From Maylandia zebra (Eukaryota > Chordata > Actinopteri > Cichliformes > Cichlidae), in NCBI RefSeq assembly GCF_041146795.1, contig NC_135170.1:35710659-35774658 (forward strand): a DNA stretch of 64,000 bases, read 5' to 3'. Below the pieces are notes generated by a model that had not been told where the DNA came from, did no database searches, and saw nothing but the letters and a program-made list of their open reading frames with translations. Positions 46,926 to 59,480 of this stretch are shown one piece after another (the stretch's first letter is position 1; each line of letters starts with the position of its first letter). The position numbers and the translations under genes were made by a program.

Positions 46926-49900
46926 CAGATGCTTTGTTGTCATCACACTCTGAGGTGTACAGTATGTAAATTGCTCTCTCAGCTGTTACAGACGGTGTTT
47001 ACACATCAGCACATGGAGGCGAGCAGCGGAGAGGACTGGTGTTAGCGGCCTCGTCGTTAATAATGATGATTTCTGAGCTTAAATCACCACATTAGCTGAG
47101 AGGCGCCGACTTTGTGAAAACCTGATTAAATCCAGGCGGAGCGCAGGGCGAGAATCAGGGGAACATATTAAAAAAATGACAAAGTGAAGGTGATAAGCAG
47201 CAGCTGCACTATATCTCCAACTAACCGAATCCCGTGGCGTGGAGCTCATTTACATGCGATGGTGTTAAAAACTCGTAAATTCATCCATGAATGAAGCGTC
47301 GAGACATGAAGGAGAGATTGGAAACTCTGAATCTAATCACATGGTTGCTGATGTTGGACGTGGCTGTTTAACTGGGATTTGTTGCCTCGTCTCTGCAGAC
47401 CATTAAAGAAATCAATCTGCACGTGGACACCGACGAGGTCATGACTGAATCGGGGAGATACGACCCGGTGTGAGCAGATAATAAATAAAACACGACGAGG
47501 GCGCTTTTCCTCCATTGTTTCTCTGTTAGAAGCTTTAGGCGTCAGAATGAAATGCAGTCCTCCGAATAATAAAAAAGGAATCTGATAATTCATGCTGTCC
47601 AGCAGCGGAGACCCTCTGAGGGCCACGGCGAGTCTACAAAGAGCAGCAAAGCAGAGGCGACAGGAAATCCAGCTGAACACGAGCGACGTAATGAGGCTCG
47701 GAGGGAGCGGGTGCTCATCAAAGAGTTTAAGGCTCGTGGGCTCGCGACCCGGCACGTGGGCAGGAGGACGTAAACACTGGGGAGCGTTACAAATGATCCT
47801 GCTCGTCTCCGTACAGCCGCGAGCTTCAGCTGAAGCACGAGCACAAACTGAAGAGGGTAAATTAACGGTTCATTAGCTCATCGGGACCAACGAGCAAGGA
47901 TTAAACAGCAGGAGAAAAATGCTCCGTGTTTCGTCTCATCCTCTCGTGACAGTGTAGCTGAGCTGTCTCACTTCCTCTTTTATGTGTTTTGGTTTAGTTT
48001 GACTTCCTCGCCTGTGTCACCATCTTTATCTTCACCTGTGTTTTGTTACCCTGTTGTGTTGTTCCTGATTATATGTTTAAATAGCGCCGTCTTCCTTCCC
48101 GTCTCAGCGTCGTTCACACTGTTTCCACTTTGAGTTAACTGCCTTTCTCTGAATCTTGCATTAGGGTCCACAGTAGACGACACACGTGACTGTACATCAA
48201 CACAAAGTGATCCCTATGAGTGTCACCTACTCCAGTCAGAGACACTATCAGCTGATGATGATACAAATATATAAAAAACATAAAATTAATTAAATTAACA
48301 ATGAAATGCAAAGCTGCAGGAAATCTAGTGTTTTAGCAGCAAAACATTTTAAATCCACCGAATGATTTTCTGGCTCAGTGCTGCTTTTTATTCTTTAAAC
48401 TGACGACAACCAAAAGACACAAAAGAAGCACAAAAAATCAGATAAAAGAATAAAAACAACGACAAAGTAAGAAGTACAGCCGGCTGAAGCCGAGCCTGTG
48501 CTCATCAGAGAAATTCATTCTCAATCAGTGAGTTTCTGTTTCTGCTAAAATAAAGGCTGATGTACGAGCAGACCTTTGTTCTCTGGAGAAGCTCTGCTCT
48601 ACAAAAGACACACACCGAGTGTCAAAACACACCCTCACAGTGCCAAATAAAACCTGACGGCATCACTATCTGTCACCACGTGACACCAAACTGCAACCAA
48701 AACTTCCCAATCAAAGCAACATTTGGCAGCAGGCACGTGAAATCCTCTCAGAGCGTACATCAGCTCTGGTGCCAGCAAAGGCTCGATGAGCTTCATGAAA
48801 CAATAACAGGACACTTCTGGGCACTTTTAATCTTTAATCTTTTAATTCGCCCAGATGATGTTCAACGTGTTGGTTACAGCCTCAGCAGACAGGAGCACAC
48901 AGATGGAGTCTGAAATGGAAATGCAGTGTAAGGAACCTCTGACTCAGTGACATTCAAGTGTTTTTCACCAGTCTGTCACTAATGGCTCAAAGAAATGATC
49001 TTCCTACACCACCGAGCTGCTTCGTCAGGTAGAGACGCAGAAAAATCAGGGAGGAAATGTTCTGAATGAAACTTCACTGTTCAGAACGACATAGGGAGGA
49101 GGCTGGGGTGGAGGATGGGTGGACAAAACACATGAACTACACACCAGAGACTGCACTTCCTTCACCCGTCTGAGGTGCAGGCAGCTAAAGATGGCGTTAA
49201 AGCTGAACGTCACCGTCCCCAAAAACTGCGACACAGAACAGACAAAAACAAAAACCGAGCTGCAAGCGGCTCTGCAGCCCTCCCTCCCTCCCCCGGAGGA
49301 CTACGGGACAACGAGCTGTGTCGAAGGAAAGTGGATCACTTTTTGCCTGGCGAAATCACCATGGTAACTGATGATGAATACATAACCTGGTGTGGAGCAG
49401 GTGATGTTCAGAGTTTTGATTTAAAATCAGCTGCAGAGCTGAATAAATCCACTGAATGAAGCACAGACAGCGTTACGAGAATGTTCATGTTTTAACACCA
49501 CCAGTACCTGTTCAACCAGTCGCCTCCATTTCACTCTGATCTGAAAGGTTGGAGGGTGGAGATGGCGTGATACCTGCTGGAGGCTGCAGAGCTGCTGAGG
49601 CCAACAAAGACACATTAGGAGCAGTGACCAAACTTCAGCAACATCTGAGACGATCCGTCCCTCACGGATGAGCTGCTGCGGGTTTTCTCGCGGCCCCGCG
49701 TTCGGAAGCCGAACATCCCTGATGGTGTGATGAGGATCTCAGTGGACGTTTGTTTTCTGTCATCACTGCAGATGCTGTCGGCACCATGAGGAACTTCTAA
49801 CTGAAGTTTTCACCCAGAGGTGAAACCGAATCAAAAGGTTTTACTTTCAGCTTTTTTAACAAATCTAAAAGTCTTCAGGGTGATTATCAACAAAGACGTT

Positions 49901-50690
49901 AGTGTGAATTAATTAAGGCATGAATTACAAATGCTGTCACACAGAGCCTTAATTTAGGGGCTTACCAGGCGGCTGTGGATGATGGATATGAGCTAAGGGA
50001 GCAAAGTTTCAGCCAGTATCTTCTGCTGAGGGGGTTGAAGTGTGGACCCACGCGGTGAAGCATTCAAAGACAGTCGATGCTGAGCAGTCACTGAGACGTG
50101 AGCTGAATCTCCAACAAACCGAGTGAGATTCAGGCGAGAAGATGAACCGACACAAAGCAGGATAAAGGCTCCACATGACAACAGGATCACAACACACAAC
50201 CCGAGTGAATTCAGACTCTGGGTATTGCCTCGTGTTTTCAGGACCATCGGGGTTAATAACACTCAATCTGCATAATACACAACAATCCAGCAGCACCGCA
50301 TGTCTCTAAGGCAGAGATCGGCACAGACGAGAAGCCCGTTAATATTTTCAATTACCTTAAGCATTATCATCGGTAATTAACGGCATCGTTGGCCACGAGA
50401 ATGACTGAAGAAAGAGGAGAAAAAGTAGAACAGGGTGAGGAAGTTTATTATACAGTGTGACCAGGTTTCTGACTAAAGGCACGTCTGTCAGAGGGCGGCT
50501 GGACGTGGCCCCGACGATCAAATATTTAACAGCTCTTATAGCCGACATCCTTCGTCCTGCAGGGCAGACGTTCAGAGGACAGACCTGCTGGAAGAAGCTC
50601 AATGAATCCTGCCCTGCTCTTCTTTCTCTCTGAGGTTTCCAACACTAAATCTACTTTAAAAAACTACACAACATCCACGAGACTGCAGAT
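46926..50690. other. Intergenic, some AT-rich islands
   Basis: No coding region recognised. Islands with TAAT-type words (47050-47110, 49895-49960, 50338-50390) could be conserved non-coding DNA, which cannot be judged from one sequence. Confidence 0.4.
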
Positions 50691-51215
50691 GTATAAAATA
50701 TGGAGGCAGAGCTTTTCACAGGTTCTCATTCCTTCCACCAGAATTAAGATGATGAGAAGCAGCCAGGTGCTAATAATGAAACGCACCTGATTGGCTGATC
50801 ATCATCAGTGTGAGCGTTAAGAGCGACACAGTCTTCCCAGGAGTGGAAGTCGCAGCAACTTCAGCCCAAGCAAAAACCCAGGAATCCATCTGAGACTCCA
50901 CAGGCCTCAGTCAAAGGTTAAAGTTCATGACAGCACAGTTAGAAACAGCCTGAACAAGTACAGCTGCAGGAGGAAAGGTCCTCAACATGGTGCCAAAGCT
51001 TAACAAAGCTGCATCTGAACAAAACAAAGACTTCTGGAACAGACGAGGCTGAAGCGGACATGTTTGTCCGTGAAACACAAAGTGAAGAGGAAGCCTCAGA
51101 CCAGCTGGCAGCATGGCGGTGGAGCGACGATGGTTTGGGCTCCTCGCGGTCACCGAGTGGACCGTGAACTCCTCTGAACACCAAAGTGCTGCGGTGGGAT
51201 CTTCAGAGGCCGCTC
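50690..51215 (-). repeat. Unclassified dispersed repeat, inverted partner of 63262-63720
   Basis: Read on the minus strand, it aligns along its length with 63262-63720. Shared words include TCACGGTCCACTC, CTGTTTCTAACTGTGCTG, TTTAACCTTTGACTG, GGCCTGTGGAGTCT, CACTCCTGGGA, TGATGATCAGCCAATC and GGTGCGTTT. No terminal repeats, RT or transposase motif were found. Confidence 0.7.
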
Positions 51216-51689
51216 GGGTTCATATTGTACCGTCGTTACTTTGCAGTATGAAGAATACGAGAATTAAAACAACTTAAAAAGCCTGCCACAAATGGAGTGT
51301 TCTGTCTGTGCATACACGGAGCTCATTATTAAAAACTTTATGTTTAATATCCACGTCTACAAGAGGAGCAGCACATCTGTGACAGGAAGTGAGGAAAAGC
51401 AGACGTTTGCTTCAAGTTTTGGATTTTCAAAGTTTTCTTTGGATCAAAGTCCAGGAAACAGACGAGAAAGTAAACAAGGAAGCAAAAGCTCTTTAATTAC
51501 CACGTTCACCCTCTGCTGTCTCAGCAAACAGCTTCTTTCTGCACACATTTCTAAATTTCATCATCATAAAACCCCTGCAGCTCTCAACCCTGAATGCTTT
51601 TCAGAAAAGACGTTGTTGTTGCAGCTTTTGCAGCGCAAAATTATTTGTGTAGCTCTGAAGGAAAAGACATAAAATCACACAAAATCACA
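51216..51689. other. Intergenic, no recognised feature
   Basis: The 126-codon frame at 51292-51672 shows no recognisable domain. Confidence 0.4.
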
Positions 51690-51925
51690 ACAGTCCCCTC
51701 AAGGTGCTTTACAATGTAAGGTAAAGACCTCAGAGTAACACAGAGAAAACCCAACAATCATATGACCCCCTATGAGCAAGCACTTTGACAGGGGGATGAA
51801 AAAAACTCCCTTTTAACAGGAAGAAACCTGCGACCGGGTGGAAGACGGGACAAAGACATGCTGTGGAAGAGATGAATAATAACTCAAGATTAAATGCAGA
51901 GAGGTGAATAAACACATAACACAGG
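51690..51925 (-). mobile_element. L2-like 3' UTR fragment, inverted
   Basis: On the minus strand it carries AAAAGGGAGTTTTTTTCATC, GGGGGTCATATGATTG and the terminal region before the tail. It also has the TCTTCCACAGCATGTCTTTG word shared with 46490-46540. Confidence 0.7.
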
Positions 51926-52119
51926 AGCAAAAGGCGTGTCAGCTTTATGAGGACAGCTTCAAGAAAAAGGGTGGGGCTAAAAGGGAGTGTGATTCATGTC
52001 GTTCTTGTGGGCGTGGCCACTCACTTCACTAGTCTGCTCTTCTACTTTAGAATTATTCATACGCACGCTGTTGCTCATTGGATCAACGCTGACCAGAGCT
52101 GCTGACTCCACCTTACCCC

Positions 52120-52340
52120 TGCAGATGGCCCCGCCCCTCCCTGAGCCTGGTTCTGCTGGAGGTTTCTTCCTGTTAAAAGGGAGTTTTTCCTTCCCACTGT
52201 CGCCAAAGTGCTGCTCATAGGGGGTCATATGATTGTTGGGTTTTTCTGGATTATTGTGATTACTGTAGGACTTTACGGTATAAAGCACCTTGAAGCAACT
52301 GCTGTTCTGATTTGCTGCTATATAAATAAAACTTGGAAGT
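52120..52340 (+). mobile_element. L2-like 3' UTR fragment
   Basis: GGCCCCGCCCCTCCCTGAGC, TTTCTTCCTGTTAAAAGGGA and GGGGGTCATATGATTG are all present and in order, ending TATAAATAAAACTTGG. It faces away from the fragment at 51690-51925, forming an inverted pair. Confidence 0.8.
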
Positions 52341-53330
52341 CATTAGTATTAATTAGTTAGCAGATTCTTTCCTTTTGTGCAGTTGTAATAATAATTCAAC
52401 TGCCCTACCTGCCCAGACTCCCCAATGCTCTCCACCTAATCCTCCATCCTGCTCACCTCCTCAAACCTCTGCCAGCCTCCAGAGCATCATCTCCATCTAC
52501 CCACAGAGTTCAGTCGTTTCACTCAGTGTACTCATTACCGCCTCTTAAAAGGAAACTGTTCCATCTGGGCTCTTAAAAACAAGAACATCAGCAGCAGGAG
52601 CAGCTGTGGTACCCGTCCTCATTTTACCCTTGAAGTGGACTGCAGGGTGTCCTGTCATGTTGCACTTGAGACCAGAGGTGGAGAAGGAGAGAGGTGTGCA
52701 CGAAACGTGAGAAATAATCGCAGGGTTTCCTTGTCCATTTTGGCATGCATGGACGGAGAGAGAAAGACTGAGTGTGTGGGTGGATGAGATGCAGAGAGAA
52801 GAAGAAGAGGAGGAGGAGGAGGAAGGATGGAGAGTGGCACATTCTCTCTCTCTCTTTTTTTAACAAGGGGTTCCTCTACCCCAGGGACACCTATCTGTGT
52901 GACCACAGGAGTGAGGAAGAGGAGGAACAAAGGGCCGAGGAGGTGGTGGGATGAGAAGGGTCGGGGGGAGGAGGAGGCCACATGTTCTACACCCTTTCCT
53001 GCAAGGGAGGAGGAAAAAATGCTATGTGTGATTGTATATGTGTGCTGGATGCACAAATGTATCATTAGGCATCATTAACCACAAATTATACAGAGAGAGA
53101 AAGACAGATGCTGCTGTTGGCACATTTTTCTGCTCCCTGCAATCTGCAGCCCTGGGAAGGAAAAAGAAGGGGAGAAAGAGGGGATGGAGGGGGAGTTAAT
53201 CTAATACATGTGTAGTGTGATTAAAGGAAGAGCTTCATCGCCGGTGACGTTTCAGATGGATGTGAAGCCCGGCGAAAGGATATTAAACACTTAAACATCG
53301 CACTGAAAACAGAGGCAGTGAGGAGGGGGT
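52341..53330. other. Intergenic, purine-rich patches
   Basis: GAAGAAGAGGAGG-type tracts at 52795-52830 and 52915-52975. No gene recognised. Confidence 0.4.
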
Positions 53331-53377
53331 GGGGTGGGGGGCAGAAAGAGTTAAAAGTCCGAATCTATGAGAAGGAG

Positions 53378-53379
<2 letters not shown>

Positions 53380-53409
<30 letters not shown>
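53380..53409. repeat. (CT)n microsatellite
   Basis: About 15 CT units on the plus strand, directly upstream of a candidate exon. Confidence 0.95.
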
Positions 53410-53411
<2 letters not shown>

Positions 53412-53530
53412 CCTCCTACCTCTCTCGACCGCTCGGCTACTCGCTCCTCTCTCACCACCTGTTAGTGCGGACCCCACATGCACTGACATCCACTTGTTTG
53501 TGCAGGAATCTCCTCCACTCACCATCAAAG
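53410..53530 (+). other. Possible 5' UTR exon of an unknown gene
   Basis: C/T-rich leader after the (CT)n tract, ending at a donor-like CATCAAAG/GTACGAAC near 53531. GA/CT repeats of this kind often lie next to vertebrate start sites, and the sense would be plus strand toward the window end. There is no coding evidence. This is a hint only. Confidence 0.2.
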
Positions 53531-54409
53531 GTACGAACATTTACTCTCTTTATTCTGCCTTAATGCTGCTGCGTGTCTCCTTCTTCTTTTATTGGGGGGG
53601 GGGGGATTATTCACTCCCGTTCCAGTCTCCGCCTCCTCCTCCATCCCTCCATCCTCTCGTCTCTCAACAAATTTCTGTGTTTCTGCAAGTGGTGCAAAGT
53701 ACATTTACTCTGATGCAGCGAGGTTTGCGTGACGCGCTGTGCTGTTTTATTGCACTTTAATGCTTTAATTACAGTTTGGAGGTATTTTAGTAGCCATGGT
53801 TAATTTTTGAGTTTGAGAAAAAAAGAAAACACTAACCTCAGATGGTCTGTTTATTGATCATGTAGCTAAAAATTGACATTTTAAATCAGATTTAAATGTT
53901 GTTATCAACTTATTTTGGTGATGTGTGATCTATGGAGGACTGAAAATGCAACAATATTATTAATATTGAGACAAAAAAATAAAAGAGAGGATAGAAGGAA
54001 ATAATGTTGAAATACATGCGCACACAAGTCAGTTAATAAAGTGTGAAATCATTCAGTTTGGCTTCCTCACAGAAATATTTACTGTCAAAATGACCTCTCA
54101 TTCAGTTTCCTCCGTATACAACTGTAAGTATGAATTTGTTTAATTATTTCTGTAATAATTTACATTATTTGTCAATAATGACTCGTACATTATTGATACA
54201 CGAGTACAGGACACGGTGTGAAGAGGGAAACCATTTGGGAAATAAATATTTAAATTAATATATTTATAAATAAAATAAAATATTAAATGGGAGAGCAAAA
54301 ATATGAACAAAAAGCGAAAACATACTAAAGCAAGTGATTAGTGATAAGTTGTTTATTTATTTATTTTTTTACTTATTCAGCTGGTTTCGACCTCCATACC
54401 AGACGAATC

Positions 54410-54570
54410 AGCTGTTTAAATTGTATTAAGGTTTACAGTGTGCATTATTAGGGGCGTGGCCTCTTTGACTGACAGGTGGATGGTGACACAGGCGGCTGTA
54501 GTTGCTAGCTGTCTGCTAGCTTCACCTGAGCTGGACCTCTGGACCGTGTTTGTGCTGTTGGAGCCTTTTG
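54410..54570 (+). repeat. Dispersed teleost repeat, 3' part
   Basis: It closely matches 59300-59450: TTTAAATTGTATTAAGG, ATTATTAGGGG, GTGGCCTCT, GACTGACAGGTGGATGGTGA and GTCTGCTAGCTTCACCTGAG occur in order in both. The class is unknown. Confidence 0.65.
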
Positions 54571-57057
54571 GAGCATCTGACCAATAATATGGCTGCTGTG
54601 AGGTCACTATAGCAACAGACCGTGCAACGAGGCTGAGCTCCAGGTTTGATTAAATTCTGGGATTTTATCTGGATGTTAATCTGAATAAAGCCCAGAGACC
54701 AAACTGTGGCATCGCTGTGGTTAAGTTTTGTCTGTTGTTTGGGTCTTTGTGCAGTTTAGCACGTCATGCATGTGCTGCATGCTGTGAATTATGATGATTT
54801 AAAACATTTATCTCAATAACTTGGCTCTGGTGGAAAAGTCGTCATGAAATAAAGACAGAAAGAAGTAAGCGCACATGATGACTCTGGAAATGATTCAGTA
54901 TCATGTCCGTCACTGACTGACACTGACATTGAAGCTGCGATGGTACCTCAGCTACTTTAAGCTGAAATCAGTTTGCAAATAGAAGAAAGTCTCCACAGGT
55001 TGCCTGAAAAACATCTGTTCTCTCTGCAGAACTTTATTCCTTTGACCTCGCTGTTCATTGACGAAACTTGGATAGCAGTACTGCAAAAGCACCAACACGG
55101 AGCAGCAGCACAAAAGTGGCATCAGGACCTTGGACTCATATTTAATCCTGTCCATGCTGATGCTTTCAGCTGCTGGACTTTTGGTCTGCTAAGCTCCGCT
55201 TCAAGCTTCTGATCCAGTGAAGAGACGAACGCGATGAGACTCTAACCAAACCTGAACTGAACAGGAAACCAGGAGAATCAGATTTCCTTCCTCTTCCTGT
55301 CTCGAAGTTAGAGCGGAGCTCGTCTGTTGTTATTCTGCGATGGTTAAAATGACATTAAGTGGAGAACTGGCACCACCCACTATTCAAAGAATGGATGAAA
55401 GTATGACGGAGGCCCTGTCACTTTTTTTTAATTCAAATTACATGTTATATTATTTTAATAGTGAGCACCATGACAAAATAATGTGAGTTTACAGGCTTAA
55501 AGAGCAGAGCAAATTGTGGATGATGGGGATAAATAAGGAATGACTGACAGGTTGGAGACATCCTGATTGGCTCTGGTGAGGTCATGGCTGTTGTGCCATT
55601 TCTGGAGCAAGGACAGAAGAGGGATGGGTAAGAGGTGGTTAACGTAGGAGGGTGACCTGATGACGGGAGTTCTGGGTGGGCAGGTGGTTACAGGAGTCGT
55701 TGAGGTGGTGGTGCTCCTCGACCGCAGGTTTCAGGAAAAGGAAAAATCGACTGTAACATCAGCCATGTGACCTCTGCAGGGTGAAGGTTGGTTTTTGTTT
55801 CAGCCAAACTGATGTGTCCTTTAAACATTTCTGAGTCAGGCTCAATTAATCCCAACATTAATCTTCCACTGACCTGGACACAGACATGACTCCAATGGTT
55901 CACTTATAACTTAATCAAAAGTTTATTTTTTATTGCGAGGTTATTGAGGAGCACTGAAAGCAACACGTTGGCAGATTTAACCTCCTAACTTCCAAACAGG
56001 TTTACCCTTAGCTTCAGGTTCATATCCACCCATTTATTTATTTTAATCCATTTAGCACCAAGTGGGAAATCTTAAACAGAAGCGAAGCCAAAGAACAAGA
56101 AAGATCTGATATGAACGTGTTCAGCATGAGGCTAAAACGTGACTTTTCCACCTTATGTTTCTGCTGACCCGATGGAAGTGCAGTGCATTAACCAAACTGT
56201 TGGGGCCGGAGTTCCTGTGTATAATGTAGCTACAAATAATCACTAATGCTGCCACAAAAAGATATAAAATGAGCACAAAATAAGATTTTATGCCTAAAAG
56301 ATAAAAACAGCAGTATAGTTCACTGTGTGAGTGTGCTGTAGTTTGCTCACCACATTAATGGCATTTAGAATAAAGAACCTCGTGGATGGTTCTCCTTGTC
56401 GGGGCTGATCTATAGAGCGACGCGTGCAGTCATTAATGATTCACGGGACCTTCCTGTATACAGCTGTGCTGTAAAGGTCATCCACTGGCTTTGCTCTACA
56501 GGGAAAAACGGGACCTTCATGCTTCACCGTGTTTCTGTCGTACGTTCCAGCCAGATTTCTTTATTCAGTTGTTCTGCTGCACAAACCGCCCCTCAGCAGG
56601 TTTCTGGATGTTAGCCAATCAGAGGAAAGTAGGCTTTTAGGGAAGGAGGTTCTTAAAGAGACAGGACCGAGCAGCACCTCGCGCGACTGCTGCTGATCTG
56701 CTGTGGCGCCATTTGGTCCCAAACAAAACAGGCCAATTAAAATCAGCAGTTAAAACATCAAAGGAAGCTGCACCACCCTCCAACAGATGGGTGGATGCTA
56801 CCAAGCCAGCGAATGTCCCAAATCTAATACTTGGCCCAGCCAGCTAATTTCATCTTAATTACTTAAAGAGAACAAAGATAAGTCTGATAATTTTTAATGT
56901 GACAGACCTCGAACATGATGAAAACGAACTGGAAGCTTCTGCAGCGTCACACAGATGAACAATGAGATCAGAGACTGCGCGCTCACGGTCGTGCACACAT
57001 GCACACGTGCACACCTGCACACCGACCGCCCGGCCTCGCTCAGCTTTTAATTAAGTT
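54571..57057. other. Intergenic, possible conserved island
   Basis: No coding region recognised. 56730-56930 is AT-rich with CCAATTAAAATC, CTTAATTACTTAAAG, AACAAAGATAA and TAATTTTTAATG words, suggestive of regulatory DNA. Confidence 0.35.
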
Positions 57058-57240
57058 CAGTACAGTTTTTTTTATATAGCAACCAATCACAGCAGCAGTT
57101 ATAATGTGAACACAGAGAGACCCCAGCAATAGGCTGAGCCTCTATGACCAAGCAGTTGGTGACAGTGGGAAGGAAAAACTTCCGTTTAACAGGAAGAAAC
57201 ATCCGTCAGAACCAGGCTCAGGGAGGGGCCGTGTGAGGAA
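57058..57240 (-). mobile_element. L2-like 3' UTR fragment, diverged
   Basis: On the minus strand it has CCCTCCCTGAGCCTGGTTCT, TTTCTTCCTGTTAAACGGAA and CACTGTCACCAACTGC, ending near the AT-rich TATATAAAAAAAACTG tail. Confidence 0.7.
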
Positions 57241-57879
57241 GACAGGACCGATGACACACAAGCTTCAGTGTGATGACGATGTGTTTGCTTCTGAGGCCAG
57301 CGAGCTGTCGTGTGTTCGTTAAACTCATTAAAATAATTACAACCTCTCTGACTCCAACCAAACAACCACAACCGAAAAACCAAATGTCCAAATCCGTGTG
57401 CTTGGATCACGCTGCCTCCTGCTTCTGACTGCGTGTCGCTTTGTGATGGATGCTATGCTAACGTGTTGCTGCTCCCCCCCTTCCTCCTTTTTCTGTGCCA
57501 AAGCAGCTTCCTCACATCAGCCAGTAACATCAGGCCTGGGTATTGATTTGCATGCAGCTGGTTATGAATTATAATGTGGTATTTTCTGTGGCTGGAGGAT
57601 TTCAAATCCCAGAGAGGAACAGAGATTTTTTTTGGCTGAACAACTGAATTATATTAGGTTTCCTCGTCTCTCCTCTCTGCAGCACAGAGCTGATGCTCAG
57701 TTTAGGAAGAGAGGAAGCTGTGAGACAGAGTAAAAATGAAAACCCTGCAATAATAATCAAATAATCATAAGTAATTAATGAAGTTATGGAGGAGCAGCAG
57801 CTGGTTCCTGTGTGTTTGTGCTTATTCCAAATTTCAGATCTTTTGTCTCTACAGTGACTGACCTTGCAGAGCAGCTTTG

Positions 57880-57975
57880 CATGAGTCACAGTTCAAAGTA
57901 ATCCTCATGTCTGATGCTAAAAAACTCTTTGCACCATTAGGGGCGTGGCCTCCTTGGCGAAGGGGTGTATTGTGA
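57880..57975 (+). repeat. Dispersed teleost repeat, middle part
   Basis: CACAGTTCAAAGTAATCC and CACCATTAGGGGCGTGGCCTCC relate it to the pieces at 14160, 54410 and 59300. Confidence 0.45.
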
Positions 57976-58840
57976 AAACAGCTGATCTGTGACGTCATCA
58001 TTAAGAGAAAACTCCAGTGCATGATTGAATTAACAATGAACTTAATTATTGTCGTGCAATTTGGTTTGAAACTGCCAGGAGCTGAAAAGTGACAGAATCT
58101 GTCCAATCACAGCGACGTGTGCGGCTGCAGCTCCCCTCACACCTGTCACTCAGCCATCAGGTGAGCGTATATGAGGTGACAGGACTCTCTGACCACCGAG
58201 TCGCCTCTGCACAGCGAGGCTGAGACTGTTAATGTGGAGAGGAACATGAAACGGTGACAGGGCGAGTAAAAACAAGCGGGGAGGGGAGAGCGTCTGCAGA
58301 CTCCAGGGTGGGAACGAGACCGGCACGAGTGAGTGGCGGCAGGGAGAGGCGTTTTGTGTGTCTTCATTAAGATCCTCCCCTGTGTCGAAGTCTCACCAGT
58401 AATCCCGCTGTGACTGCATATCTAACACTGGACGGGCACCAGGTTTCACTTTCATGTGGGAGAATGTTTTGGCTGATAAACGCCACCTCCCCCTGAATTA
58501 AACATGACGGCCCCGAGCGCCGCAGACACTCGGGAAGCAAACACACGTGACAGAGTGGGAAGGGCCCGAAAATCAAAACAGGAAGCTTTAAACCCAGGAG
58601 ACGGCGTCTCAGATGTGTGACTTCTAATTTATAATTACATCCTCATTACATTTTGAAATTTTACACGATGCCTGGAGATCTCCTCAGTGGGACAAAGTGA
58701 TTAGCGTTCAAGAACAGCCTAATAAATTTGACTTCTCATGAAATTAAGTTCAAATTAAATTCAGTAAAGTTAAAATGTTGATGCTGAAATGCTTGAGCAT
58801 CTCAAAGCTCACTCTTCTTCCCTGGAAAATTAGGTGAATG

Positions 58841-59035
58841 AAGATAAGATAAGATAAGATAAGATAAGATAAGATAAGATAAGATAAGATAAGATAAGAT
58901 AAACCTTTATTAGTCCCACAAGTGGGAAATTTGCTTGGTCACGGCAGAAAGTGGACAGTACAAAGTTAAGAGCAGCAACAATTAAGAAAAACAATAGAAT
59001 AGGATAAATTAAATAGAATAAAATAGCTGATTAGA
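58841..59035 (-). mobile_element. LINE 3' tail with (AAGAT)n
   Basis: (AAGAT)n at 58841-58902 followed by AAACCTTTATTAGTCCCACA. On the minus strand this reads TGTGGGACTAATAAAGGTTT followed by (TTATC)n, the same 3' end as the LINE fragment at 20562-21338. Only the 3' UTR end is present. Confidence 0.75.
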
Positions 59036-59100
59036 ATTGAGATTTTATCTAGAAAACGTAGTTTTCCCCGTTAATAAAGCGCTATGGCCCAAACATTAGC

Positions 59101-59480
59101 ATCTAAGGATGAAAAATGAAGCCCCAGCACCTGCAGTTCCCCTGATGTCCAGCTGAGGCAGCTGTGAGTCAGTCCCCATAGACCCTCATGTTAAATCCTT
59201 ACAGCAGAAATAAACATGTTTACAGGCTGATACACAAACAGTTTGGTCTCTGTGGATCATGTCCCCTTCATGGCACCTGTTTTTATAACTCACCTTTTTA
59301 AATTGTATTAAGGATTAAAGTTTGTATTATTAGGGGAGTGGCCTCTGTGACTGACAGGTGGATGGTGACACAGGTGACTCTAGTTGCTAACTGTCTGCTA
59401 GCTTCACCTGAGCTGCACCTCTGGACCTGTTTGTGCTGTTTGAATCTAACCATTGGGTTGATTATGACCATCTTTCGTAT
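59101..59480 (+). repeat. Dispersed teleost repeat, longest copy
   Basis: Begins with GCACCTGCAGTTCCCCTGAT, then GAGTCAGTCCCCATAGACCC, ACAGCAGAAATAAACATGTT and TTTAAATTGTATTAAGG, to the GACTGACAGGTGGATGGTGA block. It links the 5' part (22225, 62255) with the 3' part (54410) of one family. No protein coding is evident and the class is unknown. Confidence 0.65.
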
